A DNA stretch of 25,987 nucleotides from Promethearchaeota archaeon (lineage in GTDB: Archaea > Asgardarchaeota > Lokiarchaeia > Sigynarchaeales > SOKP01): NCBI GenBank assembly GCA_019057775.1, contig JAHLWT010000220.1, positions 1 to 25,987 on the forward strand, read 5' to 3'. Numbering within the stretch: the stretch's first letter is position 1; each line of letters starts with the position of its first letter. Below are positions 1 through 6,575 of the stretch, piece after piece. A program made the position numbers and the translations under genes. The notes under the pieces were generated by a model. The model worked only from the letters and a program-made list of their open reading frames with translations. It did not search any database and was not told the DNA's origin.

Positions 1-1
1 A

Positions 2-757
2 TATGGCCTCTGTTATGACGCTAATGGTCTCCCAAATGTTGCTCTACATTTAGATGCAAGCATGTCTTTTCCTTATAGTGAATATGCTTTATCTCAAGTG
101 ATGTGGGAATGTCGTAATGTAGAAGATGTTATTGACTGGTATCAAAACCATCGTTGGTTTTCTCTTGGAGCTCAAATTCATTATGCAGATAAATCGGGAG
201 ATGCAGTAGTAGTAGGTGTAAATACTACGACAGGACAATGGGCTTTCACAAGAAAAAATTCGACATATTTTGTCTCTACGAATTTCAACCTCGATAATCC
301 TGAAAGTGGACACCATCCATGTTCACGATATACTACAGCAACTCAGATGCTAAGTGAGATCACAGACGAAAATGATCTTAACATCTCTGCTTGTGCACGC
401 ATTCTTTTAGAGGTACATCAAGAAGGTACATATAGAACAATGTATAGTAATATCTTCGATCCTGTTAACCTTGATATATACTTTAATTACGGAAGGGAAT
501 TTACAGAACACGAAAAGATAAATCTCCTCGAAAAACTAGCTGAAGAAGAATCTTTCGATGAAAAAGGGGTGTTTTTTGGGATTACAGGAACTGAAGGGTA
601 TGTTTCGGTGAATACGGTTAAAATCGCTGTCCTGTCTTGGACAACAAATGATAGCACCGCATATATAGCGATTCCTATTGTATTAGGCGTTCTATGCATA
701 CCTATAAGTGTGTTTATACTATTAAAGCGTAGGAAAAAAAGAGAATTAGGTAAATAA
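2..757 (+). CDS. C-terminal part of membrane-anchored Ntn-type linear amide hydrolase (5' partial)
   Basis: The reading frame is open from base 2 through the ATG at 62, reading YGLCYDANGLPN just before it, so the gene enters from outside the window and 62 is only an internal Met. The visible part resembles the C-terminal half of choloylglycine hydrolase / acyl-CoA:6-APA acyltransferase (peptidase C45-like) Ntn hydrolases: a SGDAVVV strand, a Phe-Thr-Arg-Lys segment, then an STNFNLDNPESG-type stretch with a following Arg-Tyr-x-x-Ala motif. The nucleophilic Cys expected at the mature N-terminus lies outside the window. The last about 35 residues form one hydrophobic helix followed by KRRKKRE, a typical C-terminal anchor with a cytosolic basic tail, so the enzyme domain is probably extracellular. 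The substrate cannot be told. The family call rests on motif memory, not a search. Confidence 0.6.
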   Translation, partial: YGLCYDANGLPNVALHLDASMSFPYSEYALSQVMWECRNVEDVIDWYQNHRWFSLGAQIHYADKSGDAVVVGVNTTTGQWAFTRKNSTYFVSTNFNLDNPESGHHPCSRYTTATQMLSEITDENDLNISACARILLEVHQEGTYRTMYSNIFDPVNLDIYFNYGREFTEHEKINLLEKLAEEESFDEKGVFFGITGTEGYVSVNTVKIAVLSWTTNDSTAYIAIPIVLGVLCIPISVFILLKRRKKRELGK

Positions 758-815
758 GAAGCAAAATTAAAACCAAAAAAAAATCAAAAATAAATCTATA
801 GTATTGGAAATTAGG

Positions 816-1010
816 TTAATCAATAGAAATAAGAATATCTCCTTTAATTGGAGCCTGACCATCATCACAATTTGAACACGTGATTTCATTTGAGATCACA
901 TCTCTTATATAATATTGTCCCGGTAATATTTTTTTATGACAAGCGGAACAGTATTTTTTTTGAAAATCTTCTATGTTAGTAGTAGCTCCATTTATCTCAT
1001 CTTTTGCCAT
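816..1010 (-). CDS. Small CxxC zinc-finger protein (64 aa)
   Basis: A 64-residue protein with two CxxC pairs, YCSACHK and CSNCDD, about 25 residues apart. This fits one treble-clef or ribbon-type zinc site of the sort common in archaeal small proteins. The start is supported by GAGGT about 7 bases upstream of the ATG (reverse strand, around 1018-1022). No catalytic residues are visible. It is convergent with the Ntn hydrolase and divergent from the membrane protease, so it is probably its own transcription unit. Function unknown; a nucleic-acid or protein adaptor role is only a guess. Confidence 0.55.
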   Translation of the reverse strand: MAKDEINGATTNIEDFQKKYCSACHKKILPGQYYIRDVISNEITCSNCDDGQAPIKGDILISID

Positions 1011-1105
1011 TTTAGAACCTCACTTAATATTGAATCACGAATTTACTTTATTTTCTTCATCATATCAACAATATTAAAATAAAAAAACAAATATTAAAAA
1101 CTAAC

Positions 1106-1131
1106 TAATTCAAATTTGCAGATTTGAATTA
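1106..1131. repeat. 10-bp perfect inverted repeat
   Basis: The arms TAATTCAAAT and ATTTGAATTA are exact reverse complements separated by the 6-base spacer TTGCAG. It lies upstream of both divergent genes. It could be an operator for a dimeric regulator or an RNA hairpin. There is no T-run after it, so a terminator is less likely. Confidence 0.45.
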
Positions 1132-1350
1132 AATTTAATGAAAAGGGAATCCAACCTTTAATTGATACTTCGTCTATAAAATTATTCATATAACAGGATT
1201 ATTTTGAGTATAGATGTAAACAGAATAAACAATTTTTAAAAGTAAAAGGACCCATCAAAAATGATGATTAACAGAATTTATATTATGAAATAACTGAGGG
1301 ATTTTTTAGTTTTTTTATCCTGATAATTAAGTATTGGGCTCCTAATTTTT

Positions 1351-1403
1351 TTTAAATATACATATGCAAAATTACATTATTAGGATAAAAAACAAAAAGG
1401 TAG
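1351..1403 (+). promoter_or_regulatory. TATA-like element and SD deciding the protease start
   Basis: TTTAAATATA (1351-1360) resembles an archaeal TATA box. Transcription from it would begin about 25 bases downstream, after the upstream ATG at 1364. AAGGTAG (1397-1403) sits 5 bases before the ATG at 1409. Together these favour 1409 as the start. Positions of promoter elements are inferred from spacing only. Confidence 0.35.
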
Positions 1404-1408
1404 AAAAT

Positions 1409-2215
1409 ATGAGCCAATCTCCAAAAATATTTAATTTATCCATCCTCAAATCAATACTTCTTGTGCTTGGAGCTTATACGTTTAGTTATTGTTTGGGTCT
1501 CACATTTCACGAAATCGGACATGCTCTCGCTTACACGATAGTAGGTGTTACTGATATAGAAATTCATGTTCATCCCTTTGCATTATCTTATTGTTCCCAT
1601 GGCTCACGTCCTACAGAAGTGCTGCCATTTACAGGGAGTATGGGTCCACTTTTTAATGTAGTTTGTGCAACTATTGTCTCTCTCTCATTATGGCGTATCC
1701 GGAATCCTAAACTCTTACCTCTATTAATGTGGGTCGGAACAGCATACATTGTTGAAGGTGTGGCAATGTTTATGGATATTGCGGGATTACCCATTTTAAC
1801 AGATTGGGGAAAAGTAATTATTATCGGTGGGGTATCACCCGTTATTATCGGAATTATGGGTATTGTCTTTATAACTATAGGGAGTATATTTATGCTCCTT
1901 CTATTGCCTTTGGAAAACGTTTCTCATCGTGATTTATTCGGGAGAAGGTACCTAATAACAACATCTATCTCGGTTTATTTCCTATTATCAGTCATTTATA
2001 CCTCAATATTTGCTTTATATGTGTTGGATAATAGATTAATTGCCTTTTTTTCCACAATTATATTCAACCTTTTGCTTACAGCAATATATAAGCCCATTTT
2101 TCCATTTTTAGATCGATTATCCCATACGGAAAGGTCTCCGATAAGCTGGTCTGTAGTTGCAATCGCTTGCGGATCAGCTCTAGGCATTATAATCATTGTT
2201 TTAGTCTTTTTTTAA
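1409..2215 (+). CDS. M50-type membrane metalloprotease (site-2-protease-like)
   Basis: An integral membrane protein of about 268 residues with six or more hydrophobic segments. The motif LTFHEIGHALAY inside the first membrane region is the HExxH zinc-binding/catalytic motif of intramembrane M50 proteases. A later MFMDIAGLP...TDWG stretch could provide the third, acidic zinc ligand seen as an Asp motif in this family, but it does not match the classic form exactly. No PDZ or CBS domain is visible. Likely role: regulated cleavage of membrane proteins inside the bilayer; substrate unknown. An ATG at 1364 would add 15 residues but lacks an SD and would lie before the expected transcription start, so 1409 was chosen. 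It appears monocistronic, ending in a U-tract. Confidence 0.65.
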   Translation: MSQSPKIFNLSILKSILLVLGAYTFSYCLGLTFHEIGHALAYTIVGVTDIEIHVHPFALSYCSHGSRPTEVLPFTGSMGPLFNVVCATIVSLSLWRIRNPKLLPLLMWVGTAYIVEGVAMFMDIAGLPILTDWGKVIIIGGVSPVIIGIMGIVFITIGSIFMLLLLPLENVSHRDLFGRRYLITTSISVYFLLSVIYTSIFALYVLDNRLIAFFSTIIFNLLLTAIYKPIFPFLDRLSHTERSPISWSVVAIACGSALGIIIIVLVFF

Positions 2216-2220
2216 TTTTT
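2207..2220 (+). terminator. U-tract terminator overlapping the protease stop
   Basis: Seven T residues (2207-2213), then AA, then five T (2216-2220) at the end of the protease gene. Archaeal RNA polymerase typically terminates at such oligo-T tracts without a hairpin. Confidence 0.45.
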
Positions 2221-2963
2221 AATCATATGCAACTTTCTCAGTAAATTGTATTATTATTGAGAAATCTTGGCTGGTATAAAGTTTAATAAGTGCAATGAAA
2301 ACTTAATCTTTGGAAAAAGAATAAGTAGCAATGAGTAACAGCTTAGGCAATCTCAACAAAAAGCTCTAATCCTTGAATCTCTTTTCGATTAATTTTTCAG
2401 CTAACCATAAATATGACTCAAAAAAACCCTCTTGATTCTTGGTACTCACATAGTCATTACACAACCATCTATGTCAAAAATATATATATCTTTCATTTAT
2501 ACTTTGTTTCAATTATTTATTATTAGTTCTCAAAATTTGAATATTTCTAGAATGTCTTTTCCAAGCTTATTAAAAAAATTAAGCAGTAATAAGTTAAAAA
2601 GTATTCCCTCAGCTATGGAAACCCCATACTAACTTAAATCTCTAAACATAAAAGCCTGCCAGGACGTTCCTTTACATTTTTGCTCATGTTTATCGTAGGT
2701 ATAGGATTATTCCTCTTTGGGTTGTTAGTAATTCAATTAATGATTTATGATATTATACTAGGTTAGATTTTTAGTAATTAAAAAAACTTAGAGGAAATTT
2801 ACGCACAGTACCTACAATGTAGAGAATCAATTAAGAAAATTCAAAATAAGATTTAGGAGATTGACCTCTATTCTAGGCATTCAATAAATTTATCTTGAAA
2901 TATTCATGATTATTGATTACTTAGAGTTAAAAATTAGCCCTTGCATCTTTAAATAAAAACAAT
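2216..2963. other. Long intergenic stretch, possible gene remnants
   Basis: About 750 bases with no well-supported gene. A frame ending at 2766 (ATG at 2686, TTG at 2680) encodes a short very hydrophobic peptide, MFIVGIGLFLFGLLVIQ followed by about ten more residues. It has no clear SD and may be a small membrane peptide or the broken end of a lost gene. A 66-codon frame at 2432-2632 has composition like AT-rich noncoding DNA. No tRNA, CRISPR or inverted-repeat structure was seen. Confidence 0.4.
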
Positions 2964-3596
2964 ATGTTAGAATTTTGTCCTGAGTGCAGTAATCTTCTCC
3001 GAAAGAGGTTCATCGACGGTATGGCGTATTTAGCGTGCGGTTGTGGATACAAACGAGAAATTGAAGGCCAAACAGCCAATCCGATGGTGAAAAAAATCCA
3101 AATAAAAAATAAACCGAGAAAGCTTAAGGTGAAGTCTGTCTCTTGGGACCCTCCTGAAGCAATGTCGCTATATGATAAGATAAAGGATGCCCCGAGGACC
3201 CAATCTAGAGGTGAAAGTTCTGGTAGATCACCCCTAATCTTGAAACTGATACAAGACAAGCTGGACATGAAATATTATAACTGCTCTAAATGCACACGGT
3301 TAATGAGTGCAAATTTATTTTGTTCACTTCACGAGCGAAAAGTAGGCAAGAGGGATATATGCAAGTCGTTTGAGCCCATTTATGCCGGACTTGACGCGAA
3401 GAAAGCGGGTCGCCGTTCAGATGACTGGCATCGCGGTAGCGCCTTAGAGGCTAACAGGAAATGTGGTAAGTGCATTTTTTTTCAAAATAGCTATTGTCAT
3501 GCTCATAAGAAATCAACTACCGTAAAAGGAGATGCATGCGAGGATTTTGAATATATTTATGAGCGATCCGAGGAATTTCTTCAGAAAAAAGATTAG
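2964..3596 (+). CDS. RPB9/TFIIS-like zinc ribbon protein with duplicated C-x2-C/C-x2-H/C unit
   Basis: A 210-residue protein. The N-terminus has FCPECSN (C5, C8) and ACGCGYK (C25, C27), closely resembling the first zinc ribbon of archaeal RPB9/TFS-like proteins, but no second TFIIS ribbon with its DE catalytic tip follows. A basic, low-complexity linker (about 41-100) leads to two related Cys-rich units: C107, C110, C120, H123, C133, then C167, C170, C178, H181, C192. Each closes with C-x-x-F-E-x-I-Y. They could bind zinc, or an Fe-S cluster as in the small subunits of some glycyl-radical decarboxylases, which share a C-x2-C...C...C-x-x-F-E pattern. No SD precedes the ATG, so translation may be leaderless. 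Function unknown; the ribbon suggests contact with nucleic acid or the transcription machinery. Confidence 0.6.
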   Translation: MLEFCPECSNLLRKRFIDGMAYLACGCGYKREIEGQTANPMVKKIQIKNKPRKLKVKSVSWDPPEAMSLYDKIKDAPRTQSRGESSGRSPLILKLIQDKLDMKYYNCSKCTRLMSANLFCSLHERKVGKRDICKSFEPIYAGLDAKKAGRRSDDWHRGSALEANRKCGKCIFFQNSYCHAHKKSTTVKGDACEDFEYIYERSEEFLQKKD

Positions 3597-3912
3597 TAAA
3601 TTGTATCAATGCATTAAATAGCCAAATTCTTAGGAATAATTTGCCCAGGCTATCGTTTGAGAACAAGGAATTAATATTAAACAGCTAAATATGTAAGGAA
3701 CAATAACCCTCTTTCACATAAAAAACCCACTTTAATTTTTGGATTGATAAATTCTAATAAATAGCGTTAATTAAATTTTAAATCATGTAGTTGAGTAGAT
3801 AAATGACTTAAATTTTCATTTAATAATAATAAAAAATAAAACAGTTCTAAGATATTTAAAAATAGTTAGTAAATAAAAAATACAATAAAAAAATATCAAA
3901 GAGGAAATAAAC
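3597..3912 (+). other. Intergenic region with alba promoter
   Basis: No gene seen. TATTTAAAAA (about 3853-3862) lies about 50 bases before the alba start, at the right distance for an archaeal TATA box that would give a leader of roughly 25-30 bases. GAGGAAA (about 3901-3907) is a good SD five or so bases before the ATG. Confidence 0.4.
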
Positions 3913-4191
3913 ATGTCACGCGATGAAAACGCTGTATTTGTTGGTCGCCGTCCTACTATGAATTACGTGATGGCAACTATGATGGTCCTTAATAAAGGTG
4001 TAGATTGTACCGTTAAAGCAAGAGGAAGGGCAATCTCCCATGCTGTTGATGTATGTGAGATTTTAAAAAATAGATTTTTGAAAGGTACAGAATATAAGGA
4101 TATAATAATAAGCACTGAACAATTAGAAGGAGAAAATGGACGAAGCAACAATGTCTCAAGCATCGAAATTGTACTCTCCCCTCCAAAATAA
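3913..4191 (+). CDS. albA: Alba, archaeal chromatin / nucleic-acid-binding protein
   Basis: A 92-residue protein matching the whole Alba fold: the N-terminal VFVGRRPTMNYVMATMMV strand-helix, the very characteristic KARGRAISHAVDVCEIL helix, NRFL, a TEQLE strand and the closing SNVSSIEIVL strand. Alba dimers coat double-stranded DNA and also bind RNA in archaea, and the affinity can be tuned by acetylation of a lysine near the N-terminus. The usual KKP turn here reads RRP, so the acetylated lysine is replaced by Arg. The gene has a good SD and its own likely promoter, and it is followed by a U-tract, so it appears monocistronic. This is the firmest evidence that the DNA is archaeal. Confidence 0.95.
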   Translation: MSRDENAVFVGRRPTMNYVMATMMVLNKGVDCTVKARGRAISHAVDVCEILKNRFLKGTEYKDIIISTEQLEGENGRSNNVSSIEIVLSPPK

Positions 4192-4212
4192 ACAGATTAA
4201 TAAGCCAATTAA

Positions 4213-4223
4213 TTTTTTGTTTT
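4213..4223 (+). terminator. U-tract terminator after alba
   Basis: TTTTTTGTTTT begins about 20 bases after the alba stop codon, as expected for archaeal intrinsic termination. Confidence 0.4.
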
Positions 4224-4292
4224 CTGAAGTTTCAATATAAAAGTGTCTTTTTGGAGGAGCCAAACTGAAATTAATATTTTCTTATTTTATTT

Positions 4293-4331
4293 ATAGAATC
4301 TATAGATGATTTGAAAAGATAGAATCTATAG
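4293..4331. repeat. Two copies of palindrome ATAGAATCTAT, 26 bp apart
   Basis: The 13-base string ATAGAATCTATAG occurs at 4293-4305 and again at 4319-4331. Within each, ATAGA-A-TCTAT is a perfect palindrome around a central base. Centres are 26 bases apart, about two and a half helical turns. This looks like a paired operator, but no intact gene starts nearby. The rest of 4192-4590 holds only an orphan GGAGGAG (4253-4259) with no usable start codon after it. Confidence 0.4.
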
Positions 4332-4590
4332 CTAATTTATTGTATATACATCAATTGAGCTAATAAAAATCATATAAGTACATGAATGTAATTTGTTAAA
4401 GCTTTTTGTTCAATTATAATTAAGTAATTGCTTTATTTATCTCAATAAGTTATTTAAATCCTAATTTAAGTACGTGACCTATAGAGCAAAAATAAAAAAA
4501 ATCCAATTGAATTTAAAGGTTAGCTCGCGTCAAATATGTGGATATTGAGATCCCAAAATAGAGTAAAAAAATAGCGGAAAAACTTCAATT

Positions 4591-4868
4591 ATGTCAGATG
4601 AAAACGATCATGAGAAGAAATCCTTGAATCCTTCAAAACTATAAAACATGATAGTGAAGAATTAACTAATAGTTCTTTACCTGTTGGTTATGTTAGACAA
4701 AGGTTTGCTAGAGGACTGTGTGTATATCAAAACCATATAATCATTGGTGGAAGTTCGCCTGCAACAATCTCAGTATATCAGTTTAAAAGCCAAAAAGCAA
4801 TCAAAGTAATAAGATTATCAAGTGACGTGAGAAATGCAATACATGGCTTAGAGATTTGGCCATATTGA
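4591..4868 (+). pseudogene. Decayed 3' end of a gene (beta-propeller-like)
   Basis: In the frame ending with the TGA at 4866-4868, codons from about 4614 read as convincing protein: RQRFARGLCVYQNHII, then a Gly-Gly-Ser-Ser-Pro turn, alternating hydrophobic strands, and the ending HGLEIWPY. An upstream ATG at 4591 begins MSDENDHEKK in a different frame; one base shift within about 4605-4620 would join the two into a product of some 90 residues. The strand-turn pattern resembles the last blades of a beta-propeller protein, but I cannot name a family. The fragment lies convergent to the end of the large minus-strand operon. It is most likely a degraded leftover rather than a functional small gene. 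Confidence 0.45.
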
Positions 4869-4893
4869 TATGAGTTGAGCTAAACAATATTAC

Positions 4894-5643
4894 TCAATCA
4901 AAAATCTTGATTGCATTATAATCATGTAGATTCATTGATGCACAATAAAGTTCAATATTTTTAATTTTGGCATAAAGTTGTATATCTTTTTCTATATGCA
5001 CATGCCCATAAATTACTTTATTAATTAATTTTGAATCAGATAGGTGATTTAGAAACTCTTCTCCTCCAAATCGTGGATTTTTAAATACAGAAACCGTTGG
5101 AGGGTAATGCAGTAAGCATAAATTCATAGTAGTTTGTTCTACTTTAACAATTTCATTAAGCTGAGATAAGGCATTATCTAAAGCTTTTAGTTCTAATTTA
5201 TGTAATTTTAAATCTTCTTCTGTTGGCTTATTATTTGTATCAAATGCAAACCCGCGTGCCCCACAAATCCCGACTTTGATTGAATTTATTGGAAAAATTG
5301 AAGCCCTTCCTCCTATATAATAAAAACCTGGAGATGAAAATTCCTCGTACATCTTTTCTTGTATTTTATGGAATGAATTTCCAAGGCGCTCTACCCATAT
5401 ATCATGATTTCCTTCAACAAAAAACTTAATTTTTCCGGGAAGATCTCGAATAAGATTTAAACTCTCTTGAATTTCTTGAAAATCAGATCCCCAGATTAAA
5501 TCTCCTGCGATTAATAAAACTTCTGGCTCTTTTTGTTCCAAATACTCTGAAAGTCGTGTAAAATAATCCTCAGAAACTCCATATTTTTTTACTTGCGTTC
5601 GTACAGGAAGGTGAGGATCTGCTATGGTGTATATACCGGGCAT
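4894..5643 (-). CDS. Calcineurin-like metallophosphoesterase (COG1768-like)
   Basis: A 249-residue enzyme with all five metal-binding motifs of the calcineurin-like phosphoesterase fold: ADPHL (D9, H11), AGDLIWG (around 47-52), EGNHDIW (around 77-83), LLHYPP and GHVHIE near the C-terminus. The fold binds two metal ions and hydrolyses phosphomono- or diesters; the substrate cannot be read from sequence. The GNHD-I-W form and overall length resemble COG1768 predicted phosphohydrolases. No signal peptide, so cytosolic. It is the last gene of the ten-gene operon, 32 bases after the PHP gene, with only a weak GAGAAG ribosome site. No oligo-T terminator is obvious after its stop. Confidence 0.8.
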   Translation of the reverse strand: MPGIYTIADPHLPVRTQVKKYGVSEDYFTRLSEYLEQKEPEVLLIAGDLIWGSDFQEIQESLNLIRDLPGKIKFFVEGNHDIWVERLGNSFHKIQEKMYEEFSSPGFYYIGGRASIFPINSIKVGICGARGFAFDTNNKPTEEDLKLHKLELKALDNALSQLNEIVKVEQTTMNLCLLHYPPTVSVFKNPRFGGEEFLNHLSDSKLINKVIYGHVHIEKDIQLYAKIKNIELYCASMNLHDYNAIKIFD

Positions 5644-5675
5644 AAAAATTTCTTCTCAAATCAAATTTTGATTTC

Positions 5676-6575
5676 TTATTGTGTAATCCCTAAATCGGAG
5701 TCATTTAAACACAAATCAATGATTTCCTTGAAATTACAATTAATTGTGCTAAATATACTGATTCTCTTATCGTTATCTGTAATCCCTTTATATATATTGG
5801 TGGACGAGTGATGATCACTACCGATGGTGGGAATTAGGTTTTGATTCTTGCATATTTTCAATAATTTTTCATATCTCTGCTCTTCGATATGAAAAAAGTG
5901 ATGTGTTTCAACTCCCATTAAACCGTATCCCTTTAATACTTGAATTAAATCGGATACTTGTTGATCAGATAATGCTTTTCTTCTTGGTCCCTTATAAGGA
6001 TGGGCTAAAACCGGAATTCCACCAAGCTTCAATATTAAGTCAATGCTTTCCTTCAAACTGGGTCTTACGAATGGATATTTGCTTAAAATATCCTTCGACC
6101 TCGTTATTTTTTTTGCTTCACTTCTATTTTTGCAGTAATTTCTTTCGATAAGCTGTTTTATAATATATAATTCTGAGTATCCATTCAAGCTATCGAAATC
6201 TAATTGATATCCCTTCTCATTTAAGTGTAGTACAAATTCTTTTGCCCATTTTATCTTTAAAATTGACAACTCTTCATATAACTTCTTCAATAGGCTACTG
6301 TGCCAATCAAACCTGTAGCTTAAAATATCAACTCTCGTGTGAGGGGCCAAAGATTTAACATCATATCCGGAAGTTGCTGTAATTTCAAGGCCTGGGATAA
6401 CTATCATGCCAATTTTTTTACCATATTCAATAGCTTCACCTATACCGGATACGGAATCATGATCTGTTATAGCAACTACATCCAACCCAAATTCCTTTGC
6501 TGTATCTAACATTTCTTTAACAGTTTGATTGCTACAAGGGGAATGATTTGTATGGTTGTGTAGATCGATTTTCAT
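5676..6575 (-). CDS. PHP-domain phosphoesterase
   Basis: A 299-residue protein with the full set of PHP metal motifs: DLHNHT (H6, H8), ITDHDS (D38-D40), PGLEITA (E64), VLAHPY and a late GSDHH. This arrangement matches the PHP family that includes the 3',5'-nucleotide bisphosphate phosphatase / RNase AM (YciV) group, which use three metals. Hydrolysis of a small nucleotide bisphosphate or of short RNA 5' ends is therefore possible, but the PHP fold also serves other phosphatases. The middle region (about 95-190) is a helical insertion. It follows the AAA-LRR gene directly, and a strong GGAGGG ribosome site lies within the last codons of that gene, so translation is coupled. No signal peptide. 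Confidence 0.8.
   Translation of the reverse strand: MKIDLHNHTNHSPCSNQTVKEMLDTAKEFGLDVVAITDHDSVSGIGEAIEYGKKIGMIVIPGLEITATSGYDVKSLAPHTRVDILSYRFDWHSSLLKKLYEELSILKIKWAKEFVLHLNEKGYQLDFDSLNGYSELYIIKQLIERNYCKNRSEAKKITRSKDILSKYPFVRPSLKESIDLILKLGGIPVLAHPYKGPRRKALSDQQVSDLIQVLKGYGLMGVETHHFFHIEEQRYEKLLKICKNQNLIPTIGSDHHSSTNIYKGITDNDKRISIFSTINCNFKEIIDLCLNDSDLGITQ

Larger units (their letters stand above)
1011..1408. other. Divergent intergenic control region
   Basis: Region between the small zinc-finger gene (minus) and the membrane protease (plus). It contains no convincing ORF. It holds a 10-base perfect inverted repeat (1106-1131), two T-rich blocks (about 1301-1317 and 1344-1353), and a TATA-like element at 1351-1360. 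No RNA gene was recognised. Confidence 0.5.

Noticed and set aside
2432..2632. 66-codon plus-strand frame
   Set aside because: No SD, no motif, and composition like surrounding AT-rich noncoding DNA.
4253..4259. GGAGGAG as a ribosome site
   Set aside because: No ATG, GTG or TTG with a usable frame follows within about 15 bases; the nearest frames stop within 15 codons.
1011..4893. tRNA, rRNA or CRISPR in the gene-poor left arm
   Set aside because: No cloverleaf-like GC-rich segment, TTCGA-type loop or regularly spaced repeat of 20 or more bases was seen.
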